From: Pleurodeles waltl
Lineage: Eukaryota; Chordata; Amphibia; Caudata; Salamandridae
NCBI RefSeq assembly: GCF_031143425.1
Contig: NC_090443.1
Coordinates: 1,056,531,554-1,056,595,553 of the forward strand
Direction: 5' to 3'
Length of the DNA: 64,000 bases
The translations under genes were made by a program, and so were the position numbers. Shown here one piece after another: positions 1-9,107 of the stretch. The number at the start of each line of letters is the position of its first letter. Position 1 is the stretch's first letter. Below the pieces are notes generated by a model. It was given only the letters and a program-made list of their open reading frames with translations. It did no database searches and had not been told where the DNA came from.

Positions 1-386
1 TAACAACAGGCACAAAATACAATTATGGCACAAGTTACAATCGGGGTACAGCAATCAGAGGGGCACAGCGGGGCAGAAGCGCAAGGAGGCAAGGCACTGA
101 AATTTGGAAAAAAACACTTACAGGACGGCGAAAAGCAGCACAATCAGAAGGGGCACAACGGGGGCAGACGCGCAAGGGGGCAAGGCGCTGAAAATTAGAA
201 AAACAACTTACAGGACGGTGAAAAGTGGCACACGGGTCAAGTGAAGCCTACAAGAGCCCACTAGACACCAGGGATGAGGCGCAGGAGGATGCCTGCGGGT
301 GGAGGAGGGCCTCGAACACGCTAACAGCAGCGTGGGTGGGGGTCAGGGGCAGGAGACAGCAGGGTGGTGCTGCGGCCGTGGGGGGC

Positions 387-918
387 GAGCTCTAGACCTA
401 AGGCAGGTCAGAGGTCGCTCACTCGCGACGCGCAGCGCCAGCCATTAAGAAGGGAGGGGGGAGGGAGGAGCAGCTGGGAGGCGGGAGGCGGGAGGGAGCG
501 GCGAATGAGGGCACGAGGGGGGCGGGCCGCAGGGAGGCAGCGGCAAGGGAGATCAGCAAGGGGGAGCGCCCAAGGGGCGAAAAAACCAGTGAAAAAGGCA
601 CAAAACAGTAAGGAAAAAAGTTTAACAACAGGCACACAATACAATTATGGCACAAGTTACAATCGGGGTACAGCAATCAGAGGGGCACAGCGGGGCAGAC
701 GCGCAAGGGGGCAAGGCGCTGAAAATTAGAAAAACAACTTACAGGACGGCGAAAAGCGGCACACGGGTCAAGTGAAGCTTACAAGAGCCCACTAGACACC
801 AGGGATGAGGCGCAGGAGGATGCCTGCGGGTGGAGGAGGGCCTCGAACACGCTAACAGCAGCGTGGGTGGGGGTCAGGGGCAGGAGACAGTAGGGTGGGT
901 TCTGCGGCCGTGGGGGGC
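387..918 (+). repeat. Short monomer, type 1 (A/B fusion at its left side)
   Basis: Anchor-to-anchor length is 532 bp against about 620. Near 675-700 the head of sub-repeat A (AATCAGAGGGGCACAGCGGGG) passes straight into the CAGACGCGCAAGG start of sub-repeat B, so one ~90 bp copy is gone. It carries the linked variant CACACAATAC near 630, seen only in type 1 short units. A T-class monomer follows. Confidence 0.85.
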
Positions 919-1529
919 GAGCTCTAGACCTAAGGCAGGTCAGAGGTCGCTCACTTGCGACGCAGAGCGCCAGCCATTAAGAAGGGAGGGTGGAGGGAGG
1001 AGCAACTGGGAGGCGGGAGGGAGCGGCGAATGGGGGCGCGAGGGGGGCGGGGCCACAGGGAGGCAGCTGCAAGGGGAGATCAGCAAGGGGGAGCGCCCAA
1101 GGGGCGAAAAAACAGGGAAAAAGGCACAAAACAGTAAGGAAAAAAGTTTAACAACAGGCACAAAATACAATTAAGGCACAAGTTACAATCGGGGTACAGC
1201 ACTCAGAGGGGCACAGCGTGGCAGAAGCGCAAGGAGGCAAGGCGCTGAAATTTAGAAAAAAACACAGGACGGCGAAAAGTGGCACAATCAGAAGGGGCAC
1301 AACGGGGGCAGACGCGCAAGGGGGCAAGGCGCTGAAAATTATAAAAACAACTTACAGGACGGCGAAAAGCGGCACACGGGTCAAGTGAAGCTTACAAGAG
1401 CCCACTAGACACCAGGGATGAGGCGCAGGAGGATGCCTGCGGGTGAAGGAGGGCCTCGAACACGCTAACAGCAGCGTGGGTGGGGGTCAGGGGCAGGAGA
1501 CAGCAGGGTGGTGCTGCGGCCGTGGGGGC
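919..1529 (+). repeat. T-class monomer
   Basis: Diagnostic changes are TTCTGCGG just before the anchor, CACTTGCGAC after it, GGGTGGAGGG and AGCAACTGGG in the G-rich block, and GCCACAGGGAGGCAGCTGC in place of the GC-box context. The tail has AATTAAGGC, CACAGCGTGG and a 4-base loss that turns AACACTTACAGG into AACACAGG. The same class recurs about eleven times, mainly right after short monomers. Confidence 0.8.
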
Positions 1530-1958
1530 GAGCTCTAGACCTAAGGCAGGTCAGAGGTCGCTCACTCGGGACGCGCGGCGCCAGCCATTAAGAAGGGAGG
1601 GGGGAGGTAGGAGCAGCTGGGAGGCGGGAGGTGGGAGGGAGCGGCGAATGGGGGCACGAGGGGGGCGGGGCCGCAGGGAGGCAGCGGCAAGGGGAGATCA
1701 GCAAGGGGGAGCGCCTAAGGGGCGAAAAAAACAGGGAAAAAGGCACAAAACAGTAAGGAATAAAGTTTAACAACAGGCACAAAATACAATTAAGGCACAA
1801 GTTACAATCGGGGTACAGCACTCAGAGGGGCACAGCGTGGCAGAAGCGCAAGGAGGCAAGGCGCTGAAATTTGGAAAAAAACACAGGACGGCGAAAAGTG
1901 GCACAATCAGAAGGGGCACAACGGGGGCAGACGCGCAAGGGGCAAGGCGCTGAAAATT

Positions 1959-2158
1959 NNNNNNNNNNNNNNNNNNNNNNNNNNNNNNNNNNNNNNNNNN
2001 NNNNNNNNNNNNNNNNNNNNNNNNNNNNNNNNNNNNNNNNNNNNNNNNNNNNNNNNNNNNNNNNNNNNNNNNNNNNNNNNNNNNNNNNNNNNNNNNNNNN
2101 NNNNNNNNNNNNNNNNNNNNNNNNNNNNNNNNNNNNNNNNNNNNNNNNNNNNNNNNNN
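1959..2158. other. Assembly gap, exactly 200 N
   Basis: N runs from 1959 to 2158. The left flank stops inside sub-repeat B (after GAAAATT). The right flank resumes at the start of sub-repeat A (GCAATCAG), which lies earlier in the monomer. To keep phase the missing sequence should be about 480 bp plus a whole number of ~620 bp units. The round 200 N is therefore best read as a placeholder and not a measured size. The right flank carries the GGGGGTAGAAGCG variant seen near 9989, 11765 and 17181. Confidence 0.97.
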
Positions 2159-3133
2159 GCAATCAGAGGGGCACACCGGGGGTAGAAGCGCAAGGAGGCA
2201 AGGCTCTGAAATTTGGAAAAAAAACAGTTACAGGACAGCGAAAAGAGGCACAATCAGAAGGGGACACAACGGGGGCAGACGCGCAGGGGTGCAAGGTGCT
2301 AAAAATTAGAAAAACAACTTACAGGACGGCGAAAAAGCGGCACACAGGTCACGTGAAGCATACAAGAGCCCACTAGACACCAGGGATGAGGCGCAGGAGG
2401 ATGCCTGCGGGTGGAGGAGGGCCACGAACACGCTAACAGCAGCGTGGGTGGGGGTCAGGGACAGGAGACAGCAGGGTGGTGCTGCGGCCGTGGTGGGCGA
2501 GCTCTAGACCTAAGGCAGGTCAGAGGTCGCTCACTCGCGACGCGCAGCACCAGCCATTAAGAAGGGAGGGGGGAGGGAGGAGCAGCTGGGAGGCGGGAGG
2601 CGGGGACGTGAGCGGGCGAATGGGGGGCGCAAGGGGGGTGGGGCCACAGGGAGGCATCGGTAAGGGGAGATCAGCAAGGGGGAGTGCCCAAGGGGCGAAA
2701 AAACCAGGGAAAAAAGGCACAAAACAGTAAGGAAAAAAGTTTAACAACAGGCACAAAATACAATTATGGCACAAGTTACAATCGGGGTACAGCAATCAGA
2801 GGGGCACAGCGGGGCAGAAGCGCAAGGAGGCAAGGCGCTGAAATTTGGAAAAAAACACTTACAGGACGGCGAAAAGCAGCACAATCAGAAGGGGCACAAC
2901 GGGGGGGGGCAGACGCGCAAGGGGGCAAGGCGCTGAAAATTAGAAAAACAACTTACAGGACGGTGAAAAGTGGCACACGGGTCAAGTGAAGCCTACAAGA
3001 GCCCACTAGACACCAGGGATGAGGCGCAGGAGGATGCCTGCGGGTGGAGGAGGGCCTCGAACACGCTAACAGCAGCGTGGGTGGGGGGTCAGGGGCAGGA
3101 GACAGCAGGGTGGTGCTGCGGCCGTGGGGGGGC

Positions 3134-3660
3134 GAGCTCTAGACCTAAGGCAGGTCAGAGGTCGCTCACTCGCGACGCGCAGCGCCAGCCATTAAGAAGG
3201 GAGGGGGGAGGGAGGAGCAGCTGGGAGGCGGGAGGGAGCGGCGAATGAGGGCACGAGGGGGGCGGGCCGCAGGGAGGCAGCGGCAAGGGGAGATCAGCAA
3301 GGGGGAGCGCCCAAGGGGCGAAAAAACCAGTGAAAAAGGCACAAAACAGTAAGGAAAAAAGTTTAACAACAGGCACACAATACAATTATGGCACAAGTTA
3401 CAATCGGGGTACAGCAATCAGAGGGGCACAGCGGGGGCAGACGCGCAAGGGGGGCAAGGCGCTGAAAATTAGAAAAACAACTTAGAGGACGGCGAAAAGC
3501 GGCACACGGGTCAAGTGAAGCTTACAAGAGCCCACTAGACACCAGGGATGAGGCGCAGGAGGATGCCTGCGGGTGGAGGAGGGCCTCGAACACGCTAACA
3601 GCAGCGTGGGTGGGGGTCAGGGGCAGGAGACAGTAGGGTGGTTCTTCGGCCGTGGGGGGC
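3134..3660 (+). repeat. Short monomer, type 1
   Basis: At 527 bp it has one A/B sub-repeat. The junction near 3420-3445 joins the A head to CAGACGCGCAAGG of B. It carries the linked CACACAATAC variant near 3373 and a private CTTAGAGGACGG near 3480 that is shared with 18119-18652. T-class unit 3661-4274 follows. Confidence 0.85.
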
Positions 3661-5125
3661 GAGCTCTAGACCTAAGGCAGGTCAGAGGTCGCTCACTTGC
3701 GACGCACAGCGCCAGCCATTAAGAAGGGAGGGTGGAGGGAGGAGCAACTGGGAGGCGGGAGGGAGCGGCGAATGGGGGCGCGAGGGGGGGCGGGGCCACA
3801 GGGAGGCAGCTGCAAGGGGAGATCAGCAAGGGGGAGCGCCCAAGGGGCGAAAAAAACAGGGAAAAAGGCACAAAACAGTAAGGAAAAAAGTTTAACAACA
3901 GGCACAAAATACAATTAAGGCACAAGTTACAATCGGGGTACAGCACTCAGAGGGGCACAGCGTGGCAGAAGCGCAAGGAGGCAAGGCGCTGAAATTTAGA
4001 AAAAAACACAGGACGGCGAAAAGTGGCACAATCAGAAGGGGCACAACGGGGGCAGACGCGCAAGGGGGCAAGGCGCTGAAAATTATAAAAACAACTTACA
4101 GGACGGCGAAAAGCGGCACACGGGTCAAGTGAAGCTTACAAGAGCCCACTAGACACCAGGGATGAGGCGCAGGAGGATGCCTGCGGGTGAAGGAGGGCCT
4201 CGAACACGCTAACAGCAGCGTGGGTGGGGGTCAGGGGCAGGAGACAGCAGGGTGGTGCTGCGGCCGTGGGGGGCGAGCTCTAGACCTAAGGCAGGTCAGA
4301 GGTCGCTCACTCGGGACGCGCGGCGCCAGCCATTAAGAAGGGAGGGGGGAGGTAGGAGCAGCTGGGAGGCGGGAGGTGGGAGGGAGCGGCGAATGGGGGC
4401 ACGAGGGGGGCGGGGGCCGCAGGGAGGCAGCGGCAAGGGGAGATCAGCAAGGGGGAGCGCCTAAGGGGCGAAAAAAAACAGGGAAAAAGGCACAAAACAG
4501 TAAGGAATAAAGTTTAACAATAGGCACAAAATACAATTAAGGCACAAGTTACAATCGGGGTACAGCACTCAGAGGGGCACAGCGTGGCAGAAGCGCAAGG
4601 AGGCAAGGCGCTGAAATTTGGAAAAAAACACAGGACGGCGAAAAGTGGCACAATCAGAAGGGGCACAACGGGGGCAGACGCGCAAGGGGGCAAGGCGCTG
4701 AAAATTATAAAAACAACTTACAGGACGGCGAAAAGCGGCACACGGGTCAAGTGAAGCTTACAAGAGCCCACTAGACACCAGGGATGAGGCGCAGGAGGAT
4801 GCCTGCGGGTGGAGGAGGGCCTCGAACACGCTAACAGCAGCGTGGGTGGGGGTCAGGGGCAGGAGACAGCAGGGTGGTGCTGCGGCCGTGGGGGGCGAGC
4901 TCTAGACCTAAGGCAGGTCAGAGGTCGCTCACTCGGGACGCGCGGCGCCAGCCATTAAGAAGGGAGGGGGGAGGTAGGAGCAGCTGGGAGGCGGGAGGTG
5001 GGAGGGAGCGGCGAATGGGGGCACGAGGGGGGCGGGGCCGCAGGGAGGCAGCGGCAAGGGGAGATCAGCAAGGGGGAGCGCCTAAGGGGCGAAAAAAACA
5101 GGGAAAAAGGCACAAAACAGTAAGG

Positions 5126-5131
5126 AATAAA
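5126..5131 (+). other. AATAAA variant in the A-rich block (example)
   Basis: AAGGAAAAAAGTTT becomes AAGGAATAAAGTTT, creating the canonical polyadenylation hexamer on the + strand. The same change is in at least 20 monomers, for example near 1757, 4502, 19496, 37226, 41591, 45326, 54661, 57762, 62026 and 63921. It marks a family; there is no evidence that it works as a poly(A) signal here. Confidence 0.5.
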
Positions 5132-5521
5132 GTTTAACAACAGGCACAAAATACAATTATGGCACAAGCTACAATCGGGGTACAGCAATCAGAGGGGCAC
5201 AGCGGGGGAAGAAGCGCAAGGAGGCAAGGCGCTGAAATTTGGAAAAAAACACTTACAGGACGGCGAAAAGCGGCACAACCAGAAGGGGCACAACGGGGGC
5301 AGACGCGCAAGGGGGCAAGGCGCTGAAAATTAGAAAAACAACTTACAGGACGGCGAAAAGCGGCACACGGGTCAAGTGAAGCTTACAAGAGCCCACTAGA
5401 CACCAGGGATGAGGCGCAGGAGGATGCCTGCGGGTGGAGGAGGGCCTCGAACACGCTAACAGCAGCGTGGGTGGGGGTCAGGGGCAGGAGACAGCAGGGT
5501 GGTGCTGCGGCCGTGGGGGGC

Positions 5522-6054
5522 GAGCTCTAGACCGAAGGCAGGTCAGAGGTCGCTCACTCGCGACGCGCAGCGCCAGCCATTAAGAAGGGAGGGGGAGGGA
5601 GGAGCAGCTGGGAGGCGGGAGGCGGGAGGGAGCGGCGAATGGGGGCACGAGGGGGGCGGGGCCGCAGGGAGGCAGCGGCAAGGGGAGATCAGCAAGGGGG
5701 AGCGCCCAAGGGGCGAAAAAACCAGGGAAAAAGGCACAAAACAGTAAGGAAAAAAGTTTAACAACAGGCACACAATACAATTATGGCACAAGTTACAATC
5801 GGGGTACAGCAATCAGAGGGGCACAGCGGGGGCAGACGCGCAAGGGGGCAAGGCGCTGAAAATTAGAAAAACAACTTACAGGACGGCGAAAAGCGGCACA
5901 CGGGTCAAGTGAAGCTTACAAGAGCCCACTAGACACCAGGGATGAGGCGCAGGAGGATGCCTGCGGGTGGAGGAGGGCCTCGAACACGCTAACAGCAGCG
6001 TGGGTGGGGGTCAGGGGCAGGAGACAGCAGGGTGGTTCTGCGGCCGTGGGGGGC
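5522..6054 (+). repeat. Short monomer, type 1
   Basis: At 533 bp it has a left-side A/B fusion near 5810-5840 and the linked CACACAATAC variant near 5770. Its D1 paralogue is 19893-20425. T-class unit 6055-6672 follows, forming a ~1.15 kb short-plus-T dimer. Confidence 0.85.
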
Positions 6055-8532
6055 GAGCTCTAGACCTAAGGCAGGTCAGAGGTCGCTCACTTGCGACGCG
6101 CAGCGCCAGCCATTAAGAAGGGAGGGTGGAGGGAGGAGCAACTGGGAGGCGGGAGGCGGGAGGGAGCGGCGAATGGGGGCACGAGGGGGCGGGGCCACAG
6201 GGAGGCAGCTGCAAGGGGAGATCAGCAAGGGGGAGCGCCCAAGGGGCAAAAAAACAGGGAAAAAGGCACAAAACAGTAAGGAAAAAAGTTTAACAACAGG
6301 CACAAAATACAATTAAGGCACAAGTTACAATCGGGGTACAGCAATCAGAGGGGCACAGCGTGGCAGAAGCGCAAGGAGGCAAGGCGCTGAAATTTGGAAA
6401 AAAACACAGGACGGCGAAAAGTGGCACAATCAGAAGGGGCACAACGGGGGCAGACGCGCAAGGGGGCAAGGCGCTGAAAATTATAAAAACAACTTACAGG
6501 ACGGCGAAAAGCGGCACACGGGTCAAGTGAAGCTTACAAGAGCCCACTAGACACCAGGGATGAGGCGCAGGAGGAGGCCTGCGGGTGGAGGAGGGCCTCG
6601 AACACGCTAACAGCAGCGTGGGTGGGGGTCAGGGGCAGGAGACAGCAGGGTGGTGCTGCGGCCGTGGGGGGCGAGCTCTAGACCTAAGGCAGGTCAGAGG
6701 TCGCTCACTCGCGACGCGCAACGCCAGCCATTAAGAAGGGAGGGAGGAGGGAGGAGCAGCTGGGAGGCGGGAGGGAGTGGCGAATGGGGGCGCGAGGGGG
6801 GCGGGGCCGCAGGGAGGCAGCGGCAAGGGGAGATCAGCAAGGGGGAGCGCCCAAGGGGCGAAAAAACCAGGGAAAAAGGCACAACACAGTAAGGAAAAAA
6901 GTTTAACAACAGGCACAAAATACAATTATGGCACAAGTTACAATCGGGGTACAGCAATCAGAGGGGCACAGCGGGGGCAGAAGCGCAAGGAGGCAAGGCG
7001 CTGAAATTTGCAAAAAAACACTTACAGGAAGGCGAAAAGCGGCACAATCAGAAGGGGCACAACGGGGGCAGACGCGCAAGGGGGCAAGGCGCTGAAAATT
7101 ATAAAAACAACTTACAGGACGGCGAAAAGCGGCACACGGGTCAAGTGAAGCTTACAAGAGCCCACTAGACACCAGGGATGAGGCGCAGGAGGATGCCTGC
7201 GGGTGGAGGAGGGCCTCGAACACGCTAACAGCAGCGTGGGTGGGGGTCAGGGGCAGGAGACAGCAGGGTGGTGCTGCGGCCGTGGGGGGCGAGCTCTAGA
7301 CCTAAGGCAGGTCAGAGGTCGCTCACTCGGGACGCGCAGCGCCAGCCATTAAGAAGGGAGGGGGGAGGGAGGAGCCGCTGGGAGGCGGGAGGTGGGAGGG
7401 AGCGGCGAATGGGGGCACGAGGGGGGCGGGGCCGCAGGGAGGCAGCGGTAAGGGGAGATCAGCAAGGGGGAGCGCCCAAGAGGCGAAAAAAACAGGGAAA
7501 AAGGCACAAAACAGTAAGGAAAAAAGTTTAACAACAGGCACAAAATACAATTAAGGCACAAGTTACAATCGGGGTACAGCAATCAGAGGGGCACAGCGTG
7601 GCAGAAGCGCAAGGAGGCAAGGCGCTGAATTTTGGAAAAAAACACTTACAGGACGGTGAAAAGTGGCACAATCAGAAGGGGCACAACGGGGGCAGACGCG
7701 CAAGGGGGCAAGGCGCTGAAAATTAGAAAAACAACTTACAGGACGGCGAAAATCGGCACACGGGTCAAGTGAAGCTTACAAGAGCCCACTAGACACCAGG
7801 GATGAGGCGCAGGAGGATGCCTGCGGGTGGAAGAGGGCCTCAAACACGCTAACAGCGGCGTGGGGTGGGGGTCAGGGGCAGGAGACAGCAGGGTGGTGCT
7901 GCGGCCGTGGGGGGCGAGCTCTAGACCTAAGGCAGGTCAGAGGTCGCTCACTCGCGACGTGCAGCGTCAGCCATTAAGAAGGGAGGGGGGAGGGAGGAGC
8001 AGCTGGGAGGCGGGAGGGAGTGGCGAATGGGGGCGCGAGGGGGGCGGGCCGCAGGGAGGCAGCGGCAAGGGGAGATCAGCAAGGGGGAGCGCCCAAGGTG
8101 CGAAAAAACCAGGGAAAAAGGCACAAAACAGTAAGGAAAAAAGTTTAACAACAGGCACAAAATACAATTATGGCACAAGTTACAATCGGGGTACAGCAAT
8201 CAGAGGGGCACAGCGGGGGCAGAAGCGCAAGGAGGCAAGGCGCTGAAATTTGGAAATAAACACTTACAGGACGGCGAAAAGCGGCACAATCAGAAGGGGC
8301 ACAACGGGGTAAGACGCACAAGGGGGCAAGGCGCTGAAAATTAGAAAAACAACTTACAGGACGGCGAAAAGCGGCACACGGGTCAAGTGAAGCTTACAAG
8401 AGCCCACTAGACACCAGGGATGAGGCGCAGGAGGATGCCTGCGGGTGGAGGAGGGCCTCGAACACGCTAACAGCAGCGTGGGTGGGGGTCAGGGGCAGGA
8501 GACAGCAGGGTGGTGCTGAGGCCGTGGGGGGC

Positions 8533-8542
8533 GAGCTCTAGA
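8533..8542. other. SacI/XbaI overlap used as monomer anchor
   Basis: GAGCTCTAGA contains GAGCTC and an overlapping TCTAGA. It is kept in most monomers. Exceptions include GACCTC at 47603, TAGCTC at 48228 and GAGCTTTAGA at 49458 and 54435. Near 24151 and 30889 the SacI site stays but the following bases become CTATAGC. Confidence 0.9.
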
Positions 8543-8597
8543 CCTAAGGCAGGTCAGAGGTCGCTCACTCGTGACGTGCAGCGTCAGCCATTAAGAA

Positions 8598-8647
8598 GGG
8601 AGGGGGGAGGGAGGAGCAGCTGGGAGGCGGGAGGCGGGAGGGAGCGG
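8598..8647 (+). other. G-rich block with G-quadruplex-type tract
   Basis: The block opens with runs G3, G6 and G3 separated by single A. It continues into (GGGAGGC)2 plus GGGAGGG at 8622-8642, that is four G3 runs with loops of 4, 4 and 1 bases. That satisfies the usual G3+N1-7 quadruplex rule on the + strand. Equivalent tracts recur in nearly every monomer; some copies have only one heptamer or a T interruption (CTGGGATGCGGG). Confidence 0.75.
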
Positions 8648-8663
8648 CGAATGGGGGCGCGGT

Positions 8664-8675
8664 GGGGGCGGGGCC
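8664..8675 (+). promoter_or_regulatory. GC box (Sp1/KLF-type) in the monomer
   Basis: GGGGGCGGGGCC matches the Sp1/KLF consensus. The site varies between families: GGGGCGGGGCC in many units, GGGGCGGGCC with one G lost in others, and GGGGTGGGGCC (a CACCC-type box) near 9293, 10433 and 11057. It lies in a CpG-dense stretch, so promoter-like activity is possible. There is no transcription start or downstream gene, so this is a site match only. Confidence 0.4.
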
Positions 8676-8725
8676 GCAGGGAGGCAGCGGCAAGGGGAGA
8701 TCAGCAAGGGGGAGCGCCCAAGGGG

Positions 8726-8810
8726 CGAAAAAACCAGGGAAAAAGGTACAAAACAGTAAGGAAAAAAGTTTAACAACAGGCACAAAATACAATTATGGCA
8801 CAAGTTACAA
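8726..8810 (+). other. A-rich block with phased A-tracts
   Basis: A6, A5, A4 and A6 tracts start at 8728, 8740, 8750 and 8762, spaced 12, 10 and 12 bases apart. That is close to one helical turn and expected to bend DNA. The following ~45 bp are AC-rich with GGCACA-like motifs. The block is kept in all monomers, with a one-base change to AATAAA in at least 20 units. Confidence 0.65.
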
Positions 8811-8823
8811 TCGGGGTACAGCC

Positions 8824-8915
8824 ATCAGAGGGGCACAGCGGGGGCAGAAGCGCAAGGAGGCAAGGCTCTGAAATTTGGAGAAAAAAAACGTTACAGGACA
8901 GCGAAAAGCGGCACA
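8824..8915 (+). repeat. Internal sub-repeat A (92 bp)
   Basis: It runs from ATCAGAGGGGCACAGCGGGG through GCAAGGAGGC and GAAATTTGG plus an A-run to CGAAAAGCGGCAC. It aligns end to end with sub-repeat B, differing at scattered positions. The pair is the substrate for the deletions that make short monomers. T-class copies lack TTAC within A. Confidence 0.85.
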
Positions 8916-9005
8916 ATCAGAAGGGACACAACGGGGGCAGACGCGCAAGGGTGCAAGGCGCTGAAAATTAGAAAAACAACTTACAGGACGGCGAAAAGCG
9001 GCACA
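8916..9005 (+). repeat. Internal sub-repeat B (90 bp)
   Basis: It runs from ATCAGAAGGG and CAACGGGGGCAGACGCG through GAAAATTAGAAAAACAAC to CGAAAAGCGGCAC, then unique ACGGGTCAAG. It is the tandem partner of A. B-specific GCAGACGCG and AAAATTAG against A-specific GCAGAAGCG and AAATTTGG let the fusion point in each short monomer be read. Confidence 0.85.
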
Positions 9006-9052
9006 CGGGTCAAGTGAAGCTTACAAGAGCCCACTAGACACCAGGGATGAGG

Positions 9053-9070
9053 CGCAGGAGGATGCCTGCG
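9053..9070. other. Hairpin 1: CGCAGG / CCTGCG, 6-nt loop
   Basis: A perfect 6-bp inverted repeat around loop AGGATG. It is conserved in most monomers. At 22183-22200 the loop is altered so that the stem becomes 7 bp with a 4-nt loop. Short, so a stable structure is not certain. Confidence 0.5.
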
Positions 9071-9089
9071 GGTGGAGGAGGGCCTCGAA

Positions 9090-9107
9090 CACGCTAACAG
9101 CAGCGTG
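9090..9107. other. Hairpin 2: CACGCT / AGCGTG, 6-nt loop
   Basis: A perfect 6-bp inverted repeat around loop AACAGC, present in most monomers. In the copies near 36929 and 60573 both arms changed at CpG (CACACT and AGCATG), which breaks the pairing. That argues against strong selection on the stem. Confidence 0.5.

Larger units (their letters stand above)
1..1958 (+). repeat. Array block 1: partial unit plus three monomers up to the gap
   Basis: Anchors are at 387, 919 and 1530. The leading 386 bp are the tail of a monomer entering from the left. Unit 387-918 is short, 919-1529 is T-class, and the unit starting at 1530 runs into the N gap. The order partial, short, T-class, then a CGGGACGCGCGG-type unit is the same as in 2755-4896, displaced by about 2745 bp. 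Both start with the shared variant GACGGTGAAAAGTGG near 226 and 2960. This block and the following one therefore look like two copies of one higher-order unit interrupted by the gap. Confidence 0.85.
4897..9000 (+). repeat. Segmental duplication D1, left copy
   Basis: About 4.1 kb (over six monomers) is repeated at about 19268-23374. Anchor offsets are 14371 (4897, 5522, 6055), 14372 (6673), 14373 (7291) and 14374 (7916, 8533). Rare variants shared by both copies include GGCACAAGCTACAATC (5161/19532), GCGGGGGAAGAAGCGC (5203/19574), GCACAACCAGAAGG (5275/19646) and GAGGAGGCCTGCGGG (6570/20941). Similarity falls after about 9005, where this copy has CACGGGTCAAGTG and the other CACAGGTCAAGAG. A shared block of private variants means recent copying and not independent homogenisation. 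Confidence 0.85.

Noticed and set aside
419..676. A recurring minus strand open frame (LYPDCNLCHNCILCLLLNFF...) with Leu/Phe-rich and Pro-rich parts, superficially like a signal or membrane segment
   Set aside because: It opens on CTG. The hydrophobic part is only the reverse of the A-rich block and the Pro-rich part the reverse of the G-rich block. Frameshifts between monomers are not avoided.
364..729. A recurring + strand open frame (MVLRPWGASSRPKAG...) of about 80-120 residues in most monomers
   Set aside because: It opens on GTG, not ATG, is rich in Arg/Gly/Ala as expected of a GC-rich repeat, and changes length and frame at each indel. There is no domain, and the other frames and strand are just as open.
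1767..2253. Open frames crossing the N gap
   Set aside because: They are made of unknown residues and rest on a placeholder gap.
2901..2909. G9 run as a biological expansion
   Set aside because: A single long homopolymer in one monomer is most simply a length error or slippage; it gives no further signal.
8671..8690. PRDM9-type 13-mer on the minus strand (CCTCCCTGCGGCC)
   Set aside because: The first seven bases fit CCNCCNT, but the required CC at positions 10-11 is GG. The zinc-finger code is species-specific and the species is unknown.
8990..9020. Pol III B box (GGTTCRANNCC) suggested by CGGTTCAAGTG at 48073
   Set aside because: Only one mutated unit shows GGTTCAA; the consensus is GGGTCAAGTG and no A box is placed upstream at the right distance.
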